From Setaria digitata (Eukaryota > Nematoda > Chromadorea > Rhabditida > Setariidae): a stretch of 64,000 nt of DNA. Both the position numbers and the translations under genes were made by a program. Shown piece after piece: positions 31,656 to 45,672 of the stretch (its first letter is position 1; every line of letters starts with the position of its first letter). The DNA lies in assembly GCA_003640385.1 (NCBI GenBank), contig RCAB01000138.1:62001-126000 (forward strand), written 5' to 3'. Under the pieces are notes generated by a model, which ran no database searches, was not told where the DNA came from, and saw only the letters and a program-made list of their open reading frames with translations.

Positions 31656-34600
31656 TTTTTCCTTTTTTCTTTTTCTTTTTAGAACAGAAAGCAGTATAGA
31701 GGAGTAGAAAGAAATCAGATATCAATGAGTGATGATATTATCAGTTGTCAAGTTATTTTTGATAAAAATAACATATTCAGATTTGTGTTTAGTGCTGTAT
31801 CTGGTTGACCGGAAATATTGTTGCCTTCCAGTTAGAAGGCCTTTTTTTCGGATCAGTGATGAGTTTTGTTGCTAACTGATTTGAAAAATATAACAAATTA
31901 ATCATGTTAATGCATTTTTTTTTTAAATTTTCATTTTCTTTTTGATCTCATTTCTCTTGAGAAGAAGTAAATTTAACCCAAATTTCAAATATTTATTTTA
32001 TGCTTCTTTATTTTAATCTAACTTGGCTAAATTACCCGATTGAACTACTTGGGCCTATTTTGTTGTGGTCAAAGTTCATTTCGATCACACTGAGAACAGA
32101 AAAAGAAAATCAACTCTAGTAGAATAAAACAAAAATTGAAGAAAACTGTCAAAAGTTACATTTAGCAGCGACACTGAACCATCCCTTAGAATTGACTGTA
32201 TTATTATAAGTTTTACTAATAGCAAATATGAATGATTTGATTTATGTCAAATAATATTTTTTCGCCGTATATATTGCAAAACTTCTATCTTTTGTCTAAA
32301 TTATGTATTTAATTATGCAAAAATTTGTAACTTAAAAACAGCTTCTTTTTGCTGCAACCGAAAATTTTTTTTGTCGAATTTAAGTAAAAAATTAGGTTTT
32401 TTTTTTTGAATAAAATTGAAATTTCTGATATCGTATCACTACTAAAATATACCAAAAAAAGTGATAAAAATTAATTCATAATTTTTAAAGTCATATTCTC
32501 ATTTATAGTTTTTTACTCTTGGTTTCTTTCTTTTCTTTTTTTTGAAATGAAATGCAATGTGATAAAAATTCCTAGCATATCATGGCGAATTTTTGACGTG
32601 AAATTTTTTTTAACGTGAAATGAAATTTGAAATTTTTCGAAATACCAATATGCATATTCAGTAGCGGAAAGAGAAAAATGTATTCAACGATTGCATTATG
32701 GAATACGATTGATTGATTGATTAATTGATTGGTTGATCTTTTGAGCATTTTGCTAGAGAAAAAAAAAAGCTCCAAAATATAATTTTCCCAATTAATTGAA
32801 ACATTTTTCATCATATTTATGAAATTATTTTGAAATAGCATGATCAGTGCGAGGATGAGGAACATTTTATAGTCATTTGTATTGTTTATTTTTCCAAAAT
32901 ATTTGATAATAATGATTAATTATATTCGTTTCCTGATTCATCCTTTTTTTTTTCTGGAAAAAAAAACAAAAATAAAAATACAAATATAAAGGAAAAGAAA
33001 AAAATTTATTTGATACTTTCATGAATCATACAAAGAATTGCAGTTGAAAATTTCAGTGGAAAAAAAAAAACTTTTTTAGCATAGACATATATCATTCTTC
33101 CTTTTAGTCCATCACTAATAATTAAGCAATATATACTAATTGCCATAGAAGTATGATATAAAAGTGTGCGTTGCAAAAAAGAAAAAAATTTATTTCCATG
33201 GTAAAAGTGATTGCGAAATTTTCACAATTTTAAATATTTTTTTTTTACTTTTTATTTTCTTGATATCAATTAATTTTTCCCGAGATTTCTTGGCATATGT
33301 TGCCATTTCAAATTTATCGATATTATAAATTAGCATACACGCATATCGCGGAAATAATAAATTTATCAATGGGTGCAATTATAGCGATTAGAAACGATAT
33401 AATAAAAGTTTTAGTGAGAGAAGCGATTACGGTATAATCCGAAAATTAGCCTTACAATCCTTTTTCAATTATCAAGTTTTACGGTTGATGGCATTCGTAA
33501 AATGCCGTAAAATCCACTTGGTCAAAGCAGTCCCAAAGATGATAATAACTAGCTGTGACATATCATTCATTGATCAGAACAATGGATGAGAATCAGTTCT
33601 TTATAAATATCTATAGAAAACTTTTCTTTTTCGCTTCCTTCAAAGAAAATCATCAAAAAATTCTTAAAAAAAAAAAAAAAAAAAAAAACAAACAAACAAA
33701 CAAAACTTTAAAATGTATTTTAATAAAATGTTTGATGAATTTCTCCTCAATTAAATGCTTTTTTTTTTATTTATCATAAACTGACTAAATTTCAATCAAT
33801 ATTTTCAGAAAATGAGCAGAAAATATGAGAAATATGTAATTAATTTAGTAATCTTATGTGAAAATTTTTGAAATTGAAAGGCGTGCAAAATTATCATCAA
33901 AGTATTAAATTTAGAAAAAAATCCTTATTTTTGCTAATATTAACTATTATTTTTAAATAATGGTCAGTAAAAACTATTCGTTTTTTCAAAATATTTGAAA
34001 ATGTTTGTCTTTTCTTCTTTTTATATTAATCTGTGGAAATGAAGAAAATTAATGGAAAAAGTATAATATTAAAATTTTTCAATTAAAATCAGTCCCTTAA
34101 AATTTGGAAAGTTTAACTTTTTTTTTTTTCCTTTCAAAATGAACCAATCAAATAATTACTTCATAATCTATACTGGCGATGATTACGAATACATAAAATT
34201 ACCGCATATTAAAAAATTTTTTTAAAATGTCGTCGGTTCTTCTCTTTGATGGATCTTAACGACTGACAGATTAAAATTATCCCAAACAATTTCAAGAATT
34301 AAATTTTATTTGCGTATTAAAATTATTGTTGACAATGAAGGGAAAAAGAAAATAAATGATATTTAAAGAGAAGAGAAAGAAAGAGAGAGAAAAGGAAGAG
34401 GGAGAAAAGTAAGAAAGGAATTTGCAAGAAGTAATTGCTTTATGTAAATATGTTGGACTGTCAGCAAGGATTAAGTGAGAAAGCAAAATTAATAATGATA
34501 ATGATGAACTTAAAATGATAATGATGTTGATTATGATTAATAATTATAATATTAATAAAGATGAAAGCATTTATCATAGGTAATTGCTTGCGGGATTAAC

Positions 34601-36180
34601 TTTTTTAATATTCTTGCAAAAATTCAATAGCCAATAAATTAAAAATAAACTAGTGCAATAATAATGATTGACAGCACTTCATTTTGCAATTTCATTTTCT
34701 ATGTAAATCATTAAATTTCATCTTTCTTAATTAAAATTTTTTTTTATAAGCCAACTGTTAAGATTGATTCATTTTATTTTGTTTTATACAATGAAAGTGC
34801 ATTGTTTGAGGATATTTAATTTAATATGAAGAAAAAGCTTAATAGCATGCGGCTAGTTCAGACTTTTAATTATTCTTTATGCTTGATATATGAAGCTGAT
34901 GGTGTTGTTTGACGTGATATGAAAATATTAGTGATAATTGTTTGATAGGTAATTTGCCATCTTTAGAAATTGTAGAAAGGAAATGATATAGCCGCCATAT
35001 ACATTATCATTAATTAGTCATTAAGTTGTTTACTGAAATATTTAATTGATTTCCGGAAAAATTATTCTCCTATATAATTAATTAATCGCCAGAAAATTGT
35101 TTGCCAACATATTAGTTTCGTTTTCTCTGAAACATTAAATTAAAATTTTAGCAACGTTACCATTAACTATTATATAAATGAACAGCTAAAATTGTAATTT
35201 TTTTTTTTTTCAGAAAATCAAATTACATCATGCAAAACTTTTCCAATCGATTTTAATATTTTCTGCTAAAAATAAAAATTTCAAAAGACAAATAAAATAA
35301 AATGCATTCTTCCCTCTTAAAAATTTCAAAATTATACCAGAACAAATACGAACAATGAATTTAAGCAATCATAAAAAAAAAAACGCCTTTTTTTTTCCTA
35401 TTTTTATGAAACATTTTATAATCTAAGTGGTCACCGTAAAGTTATGTAAGATTCTTTTCGAGAGAAAGAAACAAAAGAATGGAACATTTCATTCGAGCGG
35501 TGATGTAACCGTAAAATTTGAATAGAAAGTTGAAGACAAAAGCGCCCACTCAAAAATAATTATTATCCTTAAGCGGTACTTTAGAAGACAGTAAAAAAAG
35601 AAAAGAAAAGAAAAAAGAAAGAAGTTAAAATGCAAAGGACATTGGAGAAAGAGAATGAGACGAAGAGGCAAAGAAGTAAAGAAACACAAAATTTTAATAC
35701 CTTTGTTAATAAGAAAAAATTAAAAAGTTTGTTTTACAATATAAAAATAAAAAAAAAGAAATTGCCTTAACAATTACTATTTCACTTTTTCCTATTTTAA
35801 ACAATTGATGGAAACTCAAACAAATAACACCTCTCTTCTTCATTTCCCCCGCTTTCTCCCGGCTCCACTTCCGTTATTTTCCGTTATCACCTCGAATTCT
35901 CCAGCTTTCCGAATCTTTTTTTCTTGATCCCTTTCTTTTTCTGCTTTCCACCGCTCCTTTTATTATATAACACTCATTCTTTATTACTTTAGATTCATTT
36001 TATCATTTATTATTACTAATTTGCGGTACATCTTTTATGCACACAAGTGTGTGTGCATATTTATTTGAGTAATAAAATTTTTTGCTTTGTTAATTATCTA
36101 ATTAAGATACTGTTCTTTCATTTTGGATTTAATCACAGTCCTCAGTTTATATGGCATGCAGTGCTTTTCTGGTGATAATA
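31656..36180. other. No gene seen
   Basis: This is mostly homopolymer-rich A+T sequence, with an AATGAT-type tract near 34490-34560. A pyrimidine-rich, C-containing stretch at about 35825-35965 stands out from the background. Frames here are short and low in complexity. Confidence 0.45.
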
Positions 36181-36219
36181 TGCTTATGATTTTTTTTTTT
36201 TATCAATCATAATTTCCTC

Positions 36220-36600
36220 TGTCATGCTGCTATCATGAAGAACCTTCTTTATCAATATCATTACAATTAATAAATCTTCTGCTGAGATTATCAGAATAAA
36301 AAAATCTTTGGAAATATTTTAATAACATTCTTTATGATTTTTAACTTTTGTTAACGTTATCATGCAAAGTTTCCTTCACATAATATTATCATTGATAATA
36401 TCGTTTAACAGGATTATTATAAATGTTCTTACTCAATGATACTGTCATAGGTAATATCCATTAATAATATTATCATGAATGGCATTCTTTGTACCAGAAG
36501 CAACCTTCATTATCAGTGTTATCACAAAATATCCCTATTACCAATGTCATATTAATAGCCCACATTATCAATACTACCATCAATAATTTTCTTATCATTT
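36220..36600 (+). repeat. Degenerate TTATCA/ATTATCAT repeats
   Basis: The elements ATATTATCATTGATAATAT, AATATTATCATGAATGG and TTATCAGTGTTATCAC recur at irregular spacing. The 80-codon frame at 36489-36731 is a by-product of this simple sequence. Confidence 0.45.
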
Positions 36601-37258
36601 TTATCTATTTATCATCCAATTCAACCAAATTCCTTTTGCATATTTTCTTTCTAGAAATCAACTATGTGATCACTTTAAAAATGTGTCTTCTTTTTAACAG
36701 TATTCAAAACGTTTTGTCGTTATCAACTTAATTTCAAGAAAGAAAAGATTTGTTATTCTCCTAAATTTTAGCAGTATTTATTTTTCTTTTTATCAAAAGC
36801 TTTTTCATTAACTTTCTAATTTTGTAATATTAGTTATAAGCAAAAAAGAAAAACACCAACAATAAACAATAAGTAACAAGCAAACAAAATGAAACAACAA
36901 CAACAAACGATAAATAACAAGTAAATAAAATAAAATATTAATCAAACAACAGCAATAAATAAATAAGTAAAAAGTAGCAATAATGGACTTGGCGTCACAA
37001 TGACGCGCCTATCAATTTTTAAGGCCAGCTGTGCCAATATTTTTTGGAGAAGAAAAAAACTAAAAAAAAAAAAAAAAATTTATATTTTTTTTTGATTTTA
37101 TTCATTTATAAAATATTATTCAAATGCATTTCAGTTATTGAAAATATACGATTTCCTCCTTACTTAATAAATAAATAATGCTTAGTGCATTTGCATATGC
37201 ATTGTCACTGATACTTTATAGGCCTTAGTTTGCCGAATAATTTGACAAGAATTGCTAG

Positions 37259-37520
37259 TTTATCACATCACTGATATTTCGTATTTTCATAGCGTGTAAT
37301 ATTACTGATAATCATATTACTCATAATTTGCTTTATCATATTGGTGAATTTTCTGGCATAACATCATTTATAATTTATTTTATCATATCACTGAAATTAC
37401 TGCTAGCCTATCATATCACTTACACAATATATCTTATCATATCATTGAAATTGTTGGTGATTTACCAGATCATTTATGTTCTGCTTTGCTATGCCACTGA
37501 AATTACTGATAATTTATTAT
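37259..37520 (+). repeat. Degenerate TATCATATCACTGAAATTACT repeats
   Basis: Variants of TATCATATCACTGAAATTAC recur near 37260, 37380, 37407, 37436 and 37490 with irregular spacers. The open frame at 37328-37528 repeats IISLKLL because of this and is not treated as a gene. Confidence 0.55.
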
Positions 37521-37528
37521 CTCATTAA

Positions 37529-40500
37529 ACAAAAAGTGATTAATTTGAAAAACGACCTGGCCATTATAGCCAATACTTATTTATTAACACAAATATATAA
37601 ATTGAAAATTAATATGTAGCAAAATATAACTTCTATTCACTCAGAAGCAAAACCTTCACGCAACCCAAGTTAGCTCTATCGCAAATTCAAAATTGAAAAT
37701 TAAATTTAAATGAATGTTCTTCCTTAAGGTTCAAATTTTCTCCGCTTCATTCACTTTTTTTTTTGTTTTGCCGTTCCTTTGATAATCGCTTTAATATAAA
37801 TGGATAATGATAAGATATTCATATCATATGAAACCATATGTATAGACTTGAAAATATTTCGAGAGATTAAGCTTAAAAACTAGGTTTTGCCATTTATTGT
37901 ACGGAAAAAAAAAAAACGGAAAAAAGAATGTTGCGCTAACATTTAGCATTAAGAGTTCAACAAGGCGCCATCATGACGATAATCTTGAAAGTTTTATGGA
38001 TAAGATAGAATGAATGATAGTAGTTGATACCATGAATTGGTTCACTTTTCCAACAACTTATATCACATTTTATACTTCGCTTGTTATTTGACACGTTTTG
38101 CATTACACATAACGATACATTTGATCAAGCATTCTTTATTTATTTATCTCGTTTTTCTTTTTTTTTGTCATCTTTTTGTAATTATTTGCAAATTTTTAAT
38201 GCTTTAGAAAAAAAAACAACAATAAGGAATAGTCAATAAATTAAGGCCTGATGATCATATCATAAATTGTTATCTGATTAGTGATAAAGTTCTTTGTTGC
38301 TTTTTTAAGACACATAAGCCTTGAATGTAGAATATTTGTTTGTTAACAGATTATCAAATAACGTCACTCATTTCTTCACCAGTTAGCTTTTCTTTTTCCA
38401 CCAGAAATTCTGCTTATCACTTGATATCTGTTGATAACAGTTTATCTTTTTCCAGTGCGTGTTAGGGAAACTTTTCGATGCTGTCATCTCAGGCTCTACA
38501 TGTAGATAAATCACCTGATCAGCAAAGTAGTATGCTGGTTCCGTTGGATAAAGCTTTAACTATAGAGCTTAAGTTCAATTTGCAGCTGTAAAATTATTCG
38601 AGTTATTGTCCTTATGATAAGCACATTACAATAATTTATTATTGCTTATAAGTGTTGAATAATTCAAATAAAGATCAATTAATCAAACCTAATCGATAAT
38701 TTTTTTTTTTTTTAAATTGATTTTAACTTGAAATAAACGAAAAAAAAACAAATGGATTATTTGGTGATAATTGATAATCAATTAACCATTTTCTCAGCTA
38801 CAATCATGAGAACGATGCAATTATGTTCATAAGATTTGGCAAAAATAGTCATTAATTTCCTATTGATTCCAATTTTTAATTTAGTTGTTGTCAAGAAAAT
38901 TCGCATATTACTATGAAAAAAGAAAAGATTTAATATTCAATGCTCTAGTAGTAGGACACCTGCTGTGCAAATTAATATACCACTAATTATCCAAAATGAA
39001 AGCACTTTTGCCACTTATTTGGATATATATACATATATATATAATAAAAGATATATATATTTTTCATGGAAAGACATTTGTGCCTCATATAAAATTATGA
39101 CTTATTTAATATGTGAAATGGATTTTAATCTTTTTAATTATGCATTTAAAAAAATCTTTTCAAAATTTTCTTAGCAATCAAATCATTTAAATGTTAGAAA
39201 TTAATCTGAAAATTTCGTAAACTGACAAATGTTTTAATTAGCAACATCGATCCATAGTTCAAAATAAAATAAACAAAGGAAAATTTACAATTAATTCAAC
39301 ATTGTTGCTTTCATTTTTTTTTTTTTTTTTTTTATCAATTTCTACTTTCACTGGCTTTTTTTTCTTTACTTTTTCGTTTTCGTTAAAATACTGTTTTTTT
39401 CTTTTTTTTTTCTTTTATTTTTTATTTTTTTTTTAAAAAAAAGAAAGAATTAGCAGTGAATATTTCTTACCATATTAAATATAATTTGTTATCATAAAAT
39501 ACCTCCATTATATTATCACTTTTTCTACTGATTTATAGCACGCCTATTCCATAAGTAACTTTATTACTCGTTCCACTTTTTTTTCAGGAATGAAGCTAAT
39601 TGACGGGAAATCCTCTGTCTACATTGCATTAATTATTTCCTCTTCGATTCATAGATTTTCGATTTGATGTCATCTGATGAGCCGTCAATAGTTTTTAGCA
39701 ATGTTCACCGCTTCGACTGCTTTTAATTTCATGAAATATTTTATGGAAAAATATTGAAAAGCATTAATTCATGAAAATATTTTTATTATGATAACAAATG
39801 ACCATCAATAATTGCAATAATAATGAGTAAAAAATGAATAAATAGTGGTGGTAATAATAATAATTATTATTAGATATTACAAGTATTACTCTCATTGTAA
39901 TAGGTAATAATTATTAAAAACCACAATAATTGTCATAATTACTAATGCATTGGGTTCCATAATGCACTTAATTATTGGTGATTTAGTAATTTGATCTGAA
40001 GTAAAACCGAGATTACAAGTATTGGCCTAGCTTGTTAAAATGGCTTAGATTATGAAAGTACCTTATTATGGCGGTCGATGCGGCCTGAAGATAAGCAAAG
40101 GAAGCATGCAATATGATACAATTAATTAGCTAATAAACCAATTCCTCTTTTGCTCACTCAGGAAGCCCAGCAATCATCAATTATCTTCAATACTAATGCA
40201 TTATGAGGCCTAAATGAGCCAAAATTGGGATTAAGATTGGAATCTTTAGCACCAGTAAATCATATAATAATTCCTTGTGCTATATTAAGTTACTGCTCAC
40301 TTTTTTTTTATTTAAATTTTGTTTGATTTAATCAGATCTTAGCTTTCATTTCCTTTCTTCCCATTCAGGAATTGAATTAAATTTAAAAGATATCAGCTGA
40401 AAAGTAAATTATGCAAATTGAAGTTACGTAAGGCTGAATGAATGAAATGTTGCATTAGTTGTTTTCAAATTCGTTTCCTGATCGATACATCAGATAAAGA

Positions 40501-40918
40501 CAATCATTTCGCGTTGTTTACATTTGTTTTATGCATTTTTGACTGAAATTAATTAGCATAATCATTATTAAATCTAATTTTGGGAGTGAGAAAATACAAC
40601 AAATTTTCCTCATTCTAATATTGTCTGCAAATCAATTAAGCAAAGAAAAAAAAAAAGCCATTTGTTTTATAGAATTTTCATTTCTGAAATATCACACAAA
40701 AGGAATAATTTAAGGCTGTCAACGGTAGCCAACAGATGTTTGTCAAATTAGCTACACCATATGTATTAATTAATGTCAAAAGATGATGGATGTTGTAGGA
40801 TGATAAGAAGACATTATCTGTTTGATAGTGTTGATAGATTCGTGATTTTAAACAATTGCTTGTTGCAAAATGAAAATTTCAACTTCATATGTATACTTCA
40901 TATGTATATGCTCAAAAC
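37529..40918. other. No gene seen
   Basis: This is A+T-rich. A short acceptor-plus-open-frame island lies at 38456-38509. A/T simple repeats lie near 39030-39060 and T-rich runs at 39315-39435. Trinucleotide AAT/TAA occurs near 39850-39870. Confidence 0.45.
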
Positions 40919-40955
40919 TGGCTATTATTAATTTGGCTCAAATTAATAATAGCCA
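40919..40955. repeat. Strong hairpin, 16-bp perfect arms and 5-base loop
   Basis: TGGCTATTATTAATTT (40919-40934) is the exact reverse complement of 40940-40955, with loop GGCTC. It is followed by a further AATTTAATTAATT stretch and preceded by a direct repeat of CTTCATATGTATA. Confidence 0.85.
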
Positions 40956-43625
40956 ATTTAATTAATTTCAACCTTAAAATTAATTCATTTGATAATTTGT
41001 GATGCCTTGCAATTTTATTCGAAATTAATCAACTGATCCGTGGGAATTAACAAGTTAGTTAAATACTTGCTATAGTTTATTATAGATTGATTAAAAATAT
41101 AAAGTGTGTAGCACATTTCAGAGGGTTAATTTATTTTTTAGTAAACAAAGTTTGACAATCTTTTTTCCCTTTCTTTTTTAATTATTAGCTCAATTGAAGA
41201 AATTTTACGCTTTCTTTTTTCTTTTTTTCAACTTTCCATTATCGCAGTTGCATGAGATGATGAATTTATCTTATCTTAACAATTTTATCTAATTAGCTGA
41301 TTTAAAATACAAATGAGTAGTTTCATCATTAAAAAAGAATGCTAACTACCTAGCTAAGTGGAAACGAAAACTTGCCAATTTACTAAATTTACTTTTCTTC
41401 CATCCCTACACATGTCTCTTCCTCTTTCTGACTAAATTCAAAATAAAAGAAGCTAATTTATAATTGAAAATGTCTGAAAAATTTTTATCAAAATTTCCTT
41501 TCTTTCCGTCCCTTTTTCTCCTATCCAATGTTCAAATTTTCTTTCATTTTTTGCTAAATATGAAATTAAAGAATAAGAAAATAAAAAAAAATTGAAACTT
41601 AAAAGAAAAAATAAAAGAAAAAATTTCTTAAAACGAATTATTATTTAAACTTTGTATATTATTTTTGCTGTAATACTGTTAGTTTATAAGTTTTATTTGA
41701 AATTAATCCATCTGTTCACCACTGATCTGATCGAATGAGTCCAATTTGATGTCATGTCAACAGATCCTTTCACTTTCAATCATCAATTACAACATTTCAA
41801 GCATACATCACTCCACACAATTCTCCTACTGCTGCTCTATACTGTAATATTTTTTAGACAAATAAAAAAAAAAAAAATTAATTAAAAATGGAAAAAAGTA
41901 AGAGAGAAGGATGACAATGAAACAAAATGATAATAATAATGATAATGCTGATGATGACAATGATATAGCAATGATACCCGTTTGGAATATGATGCTTTAC
42001 AAGCTGAATAGCAGCAGTTGGCGAGTAATTTGATACCATGAAATTATTAGGAGGATATCAGTCAATGTTAAATGATAATAATCTTTGCAAATGATCAAAT
42101 TTTATTCTGCTAAACGATCAATTTCATTTTATTTTACATTTACACATAGAATAAGTTAATCGTGCATTATTTTATTTCCCATTACCTTGCCATATTTTTA
42201 ATTATTTTAATTTTTATAACTTTCTAAATGACCTTTCCTTTCCTTCATAAACAAACATTTCCCTTTCAGTTCGACAATTTTTATATTCTATTATTAAACT
42301 CATTAATTTTTCTAGCATTTAATTAAAAATTTCTTACATTTATTCGGGAATCATTTCAATAGGAACTATAAGCGAGTAACATTTATTAAACTGCCTAATT
42401 AAAAAAATTCCGAACTTTACCGAGCTGAATTTCTTTTTTCTTTTTTTTTCCTAATTCTAATTTGATATCTTTTTATATCGGAATACTGCATTAAATATCA
42501 CGATGATATTGACGATAATGATGATGAAAATAACAATAATAATGAACAATATTTGAAAGCTTTTAAATGAATTGATATTTTTCAACGAAAAGAAAACTAA
42601 TGATCATGCAGAAGAAGAAAGTGGAAAAATAGTTATTAAGGAATATCGTGTCCACCAATATAGATATTATTATTGTATTGCTACCGCTAATATCATCGTT
42701 ATTACTAATAATTCTACCCATTATTACAATTATTACTGTTATTACTTGTGAGTAAAAGTAAGGGCAATGACTATAAATCATGTTTATTCAGTGGTATTAT
42801 TTTCAAATTAATGTGAATTCCCTTTGATGAAGAAGAAGGAAACAATTAACGATGTTTTGTTATAATAAATAAACATCGCATAATTATAAAAATGATTAAT
42901 TATTCTTCAAAATTTACATTTGAAACATTCATCTACAATTGTATAACTTATTTTTTAAGTATATGCAAACAACAATAAAATGGCTCTTTATACATTTATT
43001 TATTCATATTGTTCGCAATACAAATGAATATCACTCCTTCCCTGCTCCAATTATAATCAATTATTATCGGAAATGAAAAAAAAATCGAAAAACAAAAATG
43101 GAATTAAAAAAAAACGAACGAATATAATAATAAATAGGGACATATTTGTAAGCACATATACATATATGTAATTGTATAAAATATTTTCACTGACATGAAA
43201 AAAAAAAAAAATTTAAAAAAGGGTCAAATTTTTGGTTAATGTAAATAAAAAGTACTTTAATAAGTGTGTACTTCAAAGTGATATATAAGTACACATGTCA
43301 AGTATAGACAATTAGTAGCAATTAACAAACGATTAATAGCAGGTTGATATGGACTCATTAAGTTACACAATGCAAACATTTCCTTTTATATCCATAAATA
43401 CATGGACGTACATATTCATATACTCATAGGTACACGTATAATAAACGCAAGTATAAGGCAAGAAAGTATTTGCTTTTTTTCTTCTTTATTATTTTTATTT
43501 TAAAATGAAAGTTTTATTGCATTTTTTTTTACACCATTTAAAAAATAAAAAAAAATAGGAAATTAAATTTAAAAGAAATGGTACTGATGAAAATTGTTGA
43601 TCATATTTTAAATGGAAGGATTAGA
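40956..43625. other. No gene seen
   Basis: This is A+T-rich, with GATAAT/GATGATGA tracts near 41930-41965 and 42495-42545 and poly-A near 41870. No splice-consistent frame was found. Confidence 0.45.
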
Positions 43626-43630
43626 AACTC

Positions 43631-43650
43631 CAATAATAACAATAATAGTG

Positions 43651-43695
<45 letters not shown>

Positions 43696-43735
43696 TAATA
43701 ATAATAAAACAATTATAATAATAGTAATAATAATA
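43631..43735 (+). repeat. AAT trinucleotide microsatellite
   Basis: A pure ATA/AAT run at 43651-43693 is flanked by interrupted copies on both sides. Confidence 0.9.
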
Positions 43736-45438
43736 GCTATTAATAACAATATTTATTGCAAATAATTGGTTTATTTTTTCTATTTCTTTTTCATCTAAAG
43801 TTTCAATTTATTCGTTTTTCTTTTCATCCCATCTCCTTTTCTCATTTAACAAAGCAAAATAGTTTGTTAAATTATATTTTCGATTTTTTTTTTTTTTTTG
43901 ATTCAAATTGGTTGATTGATTTGTATTTATTCCTTCATTTTCTTTTTTGTTCTTTTTTTTTTGTTCTTTTTTTTTCTTGTTAAATCTAATTTTTTAAATT
44001 AGTACTGTAAAAAAAGGAACAAAATTAAAAAAAAAAAAACGATCAACATCAGTAATTTTATAGAAAGAAAAAGGGCGTTGTTACATATAGTCGCGGACGA
44101 CATTTTCTTGTTTTTTCTGAAATCATTACAATTTTTCATTTTTTTTTTCGTTTCTTATTTAAAAAAATTTAAATCTATGCAAATCTGTCGATTTTTTTCT
44201 TCTCCATGTAATAACTGAAATTCATATTGCATATTATTTCAGCAATTTTTAATCATAAAATTTTCACTCTCACTTTCGATTAAATCAACGATGAATATAT
44301 TATTTGTTATTTTTTTCCTCTTCCCTTAATTATAAAAATTTTTTTAAAACTGTTTCATTATTAAATGCTATTTTCCACATTAAAAAGATAAGGAATTTAT
44401 TGATAGTTTTTTTTTCGAATTTTTTTTCTTTTTCGCTCAAAATTTATGTCATCAAAACTTTCCTTTTTTTTTTCGCCTAATTTAAGTTATTGGAAAAATT
44501 ATTTTAAGAATGAGTGAATAGAAAAAGATTGAGAAATGAGTTAAAAGTGCATTATCTATCGTTAAAATTCATTTTAAATTAGAAAGATTTTTGCAATGTA
44601 AAGAAATTTTTTATTGAAACACACAAAACACATTTTAATGAAAAAGGTCAGAAGCAATTGCATAAGAAACAGTAAGATTGTAATAAATTTTCCAAACTTA
44701 ATTAATTATCAATATCACTTACTGCCCAACACTTTCTGATCAGAAATTTCATATTTAAATTTTTCATTTTATTTATTTATCTTTTTTATTTACAAGCTTT
44801 CAACACTTCAGATTTCATTATTGGTCTTTTTTTGTTCAATGTCCTCGAAAAAAAAAAAAAGAAAATTCTTAACAATCAAAATTAATGCCATAACTTTATT
44901 AATAACCTAAAAAAAAAGAGCAAAATTGCTTAATACTCTGCTAGTAACTTCAATTTTTGTTGTTTGTAGAAAACTTGCACGAATTATATCAGCAAATTTT
45001 AAAAATTTGTTAGCGTCAAAAAAAAAAAAAAAAAAAAAAGAAGAAGAAGGGAAAGTATAAAAGATAATATGATCAAGTGAAGTAACAAAACTACATGTAC
45101 TTATTATATTTCCAACTCATCGAACTGCTCCCTGTAATATTAGCCGAATAGTAGGTAATAGGTAATAATAGGACGATGAAATATCAGGATTCCTAAAAAA
45201 CATTTTCCAGATACCACTGTCCTATTCTGTTAATTGATTTGATACATGTGTAAATGACACTTCAGAATTCAAATAAATACACCATATGATTTCTAAAATT
45301 TATTACCATGGTAAAATTTTAAAAATTTAATGAAGTATATGTGATAGAAAAAAAATTAAAAAAGAAAAAAGAAAAAGAAAAAACCTTCTATATTTGTTGA
45401 CATAATGCTTTTAATTTTAAGTTTAACAAATTAGGGTT
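43736..45438. other. No gene seen
   Basis: Long T-rich and A-rich runs dominate (for example 43883-43900 and 45018-45040). The Phe-rich frame at 43756-43983 is a product of the T runs. Confidence 0.45.
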
Positions 45439-45672
45439 GCTTAATGTAAAATTGCCAATTAATTGATTGTATGCATGTGTAATCCTTTCCAAAGTTTATA
45501 TTAAAATGAAGGATGCTTCTAGCATCTAATTAGCTAAGAGTAAGAAAAGTGGAAAATTGTTGAAGAGAGAGTGTTTAATTTAAAATTACTAATTAATTGC
45601 ACATATTCGTAATGCTTTTCAGACGTATAGTTAAATGAAGAGTGATTACTAGCAGTAATTAGATAATAATTA
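45439..45672 (+). repeat. Diverged tandem duplication, period about 134 bp
   Basis: Two copies (from 45439 and 45573) share, in order, G(C/T)TTAAT(G/T)TAAAATT, (C/T)(C/T)AATTAATTG, GTAAT(C/G)CTTT(C/T)C, TAAA(A)TGAAG and CTAGCA...TAATTAG. Spacing of the blocks is conserved although many bases differ. Confidence 0.55.
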
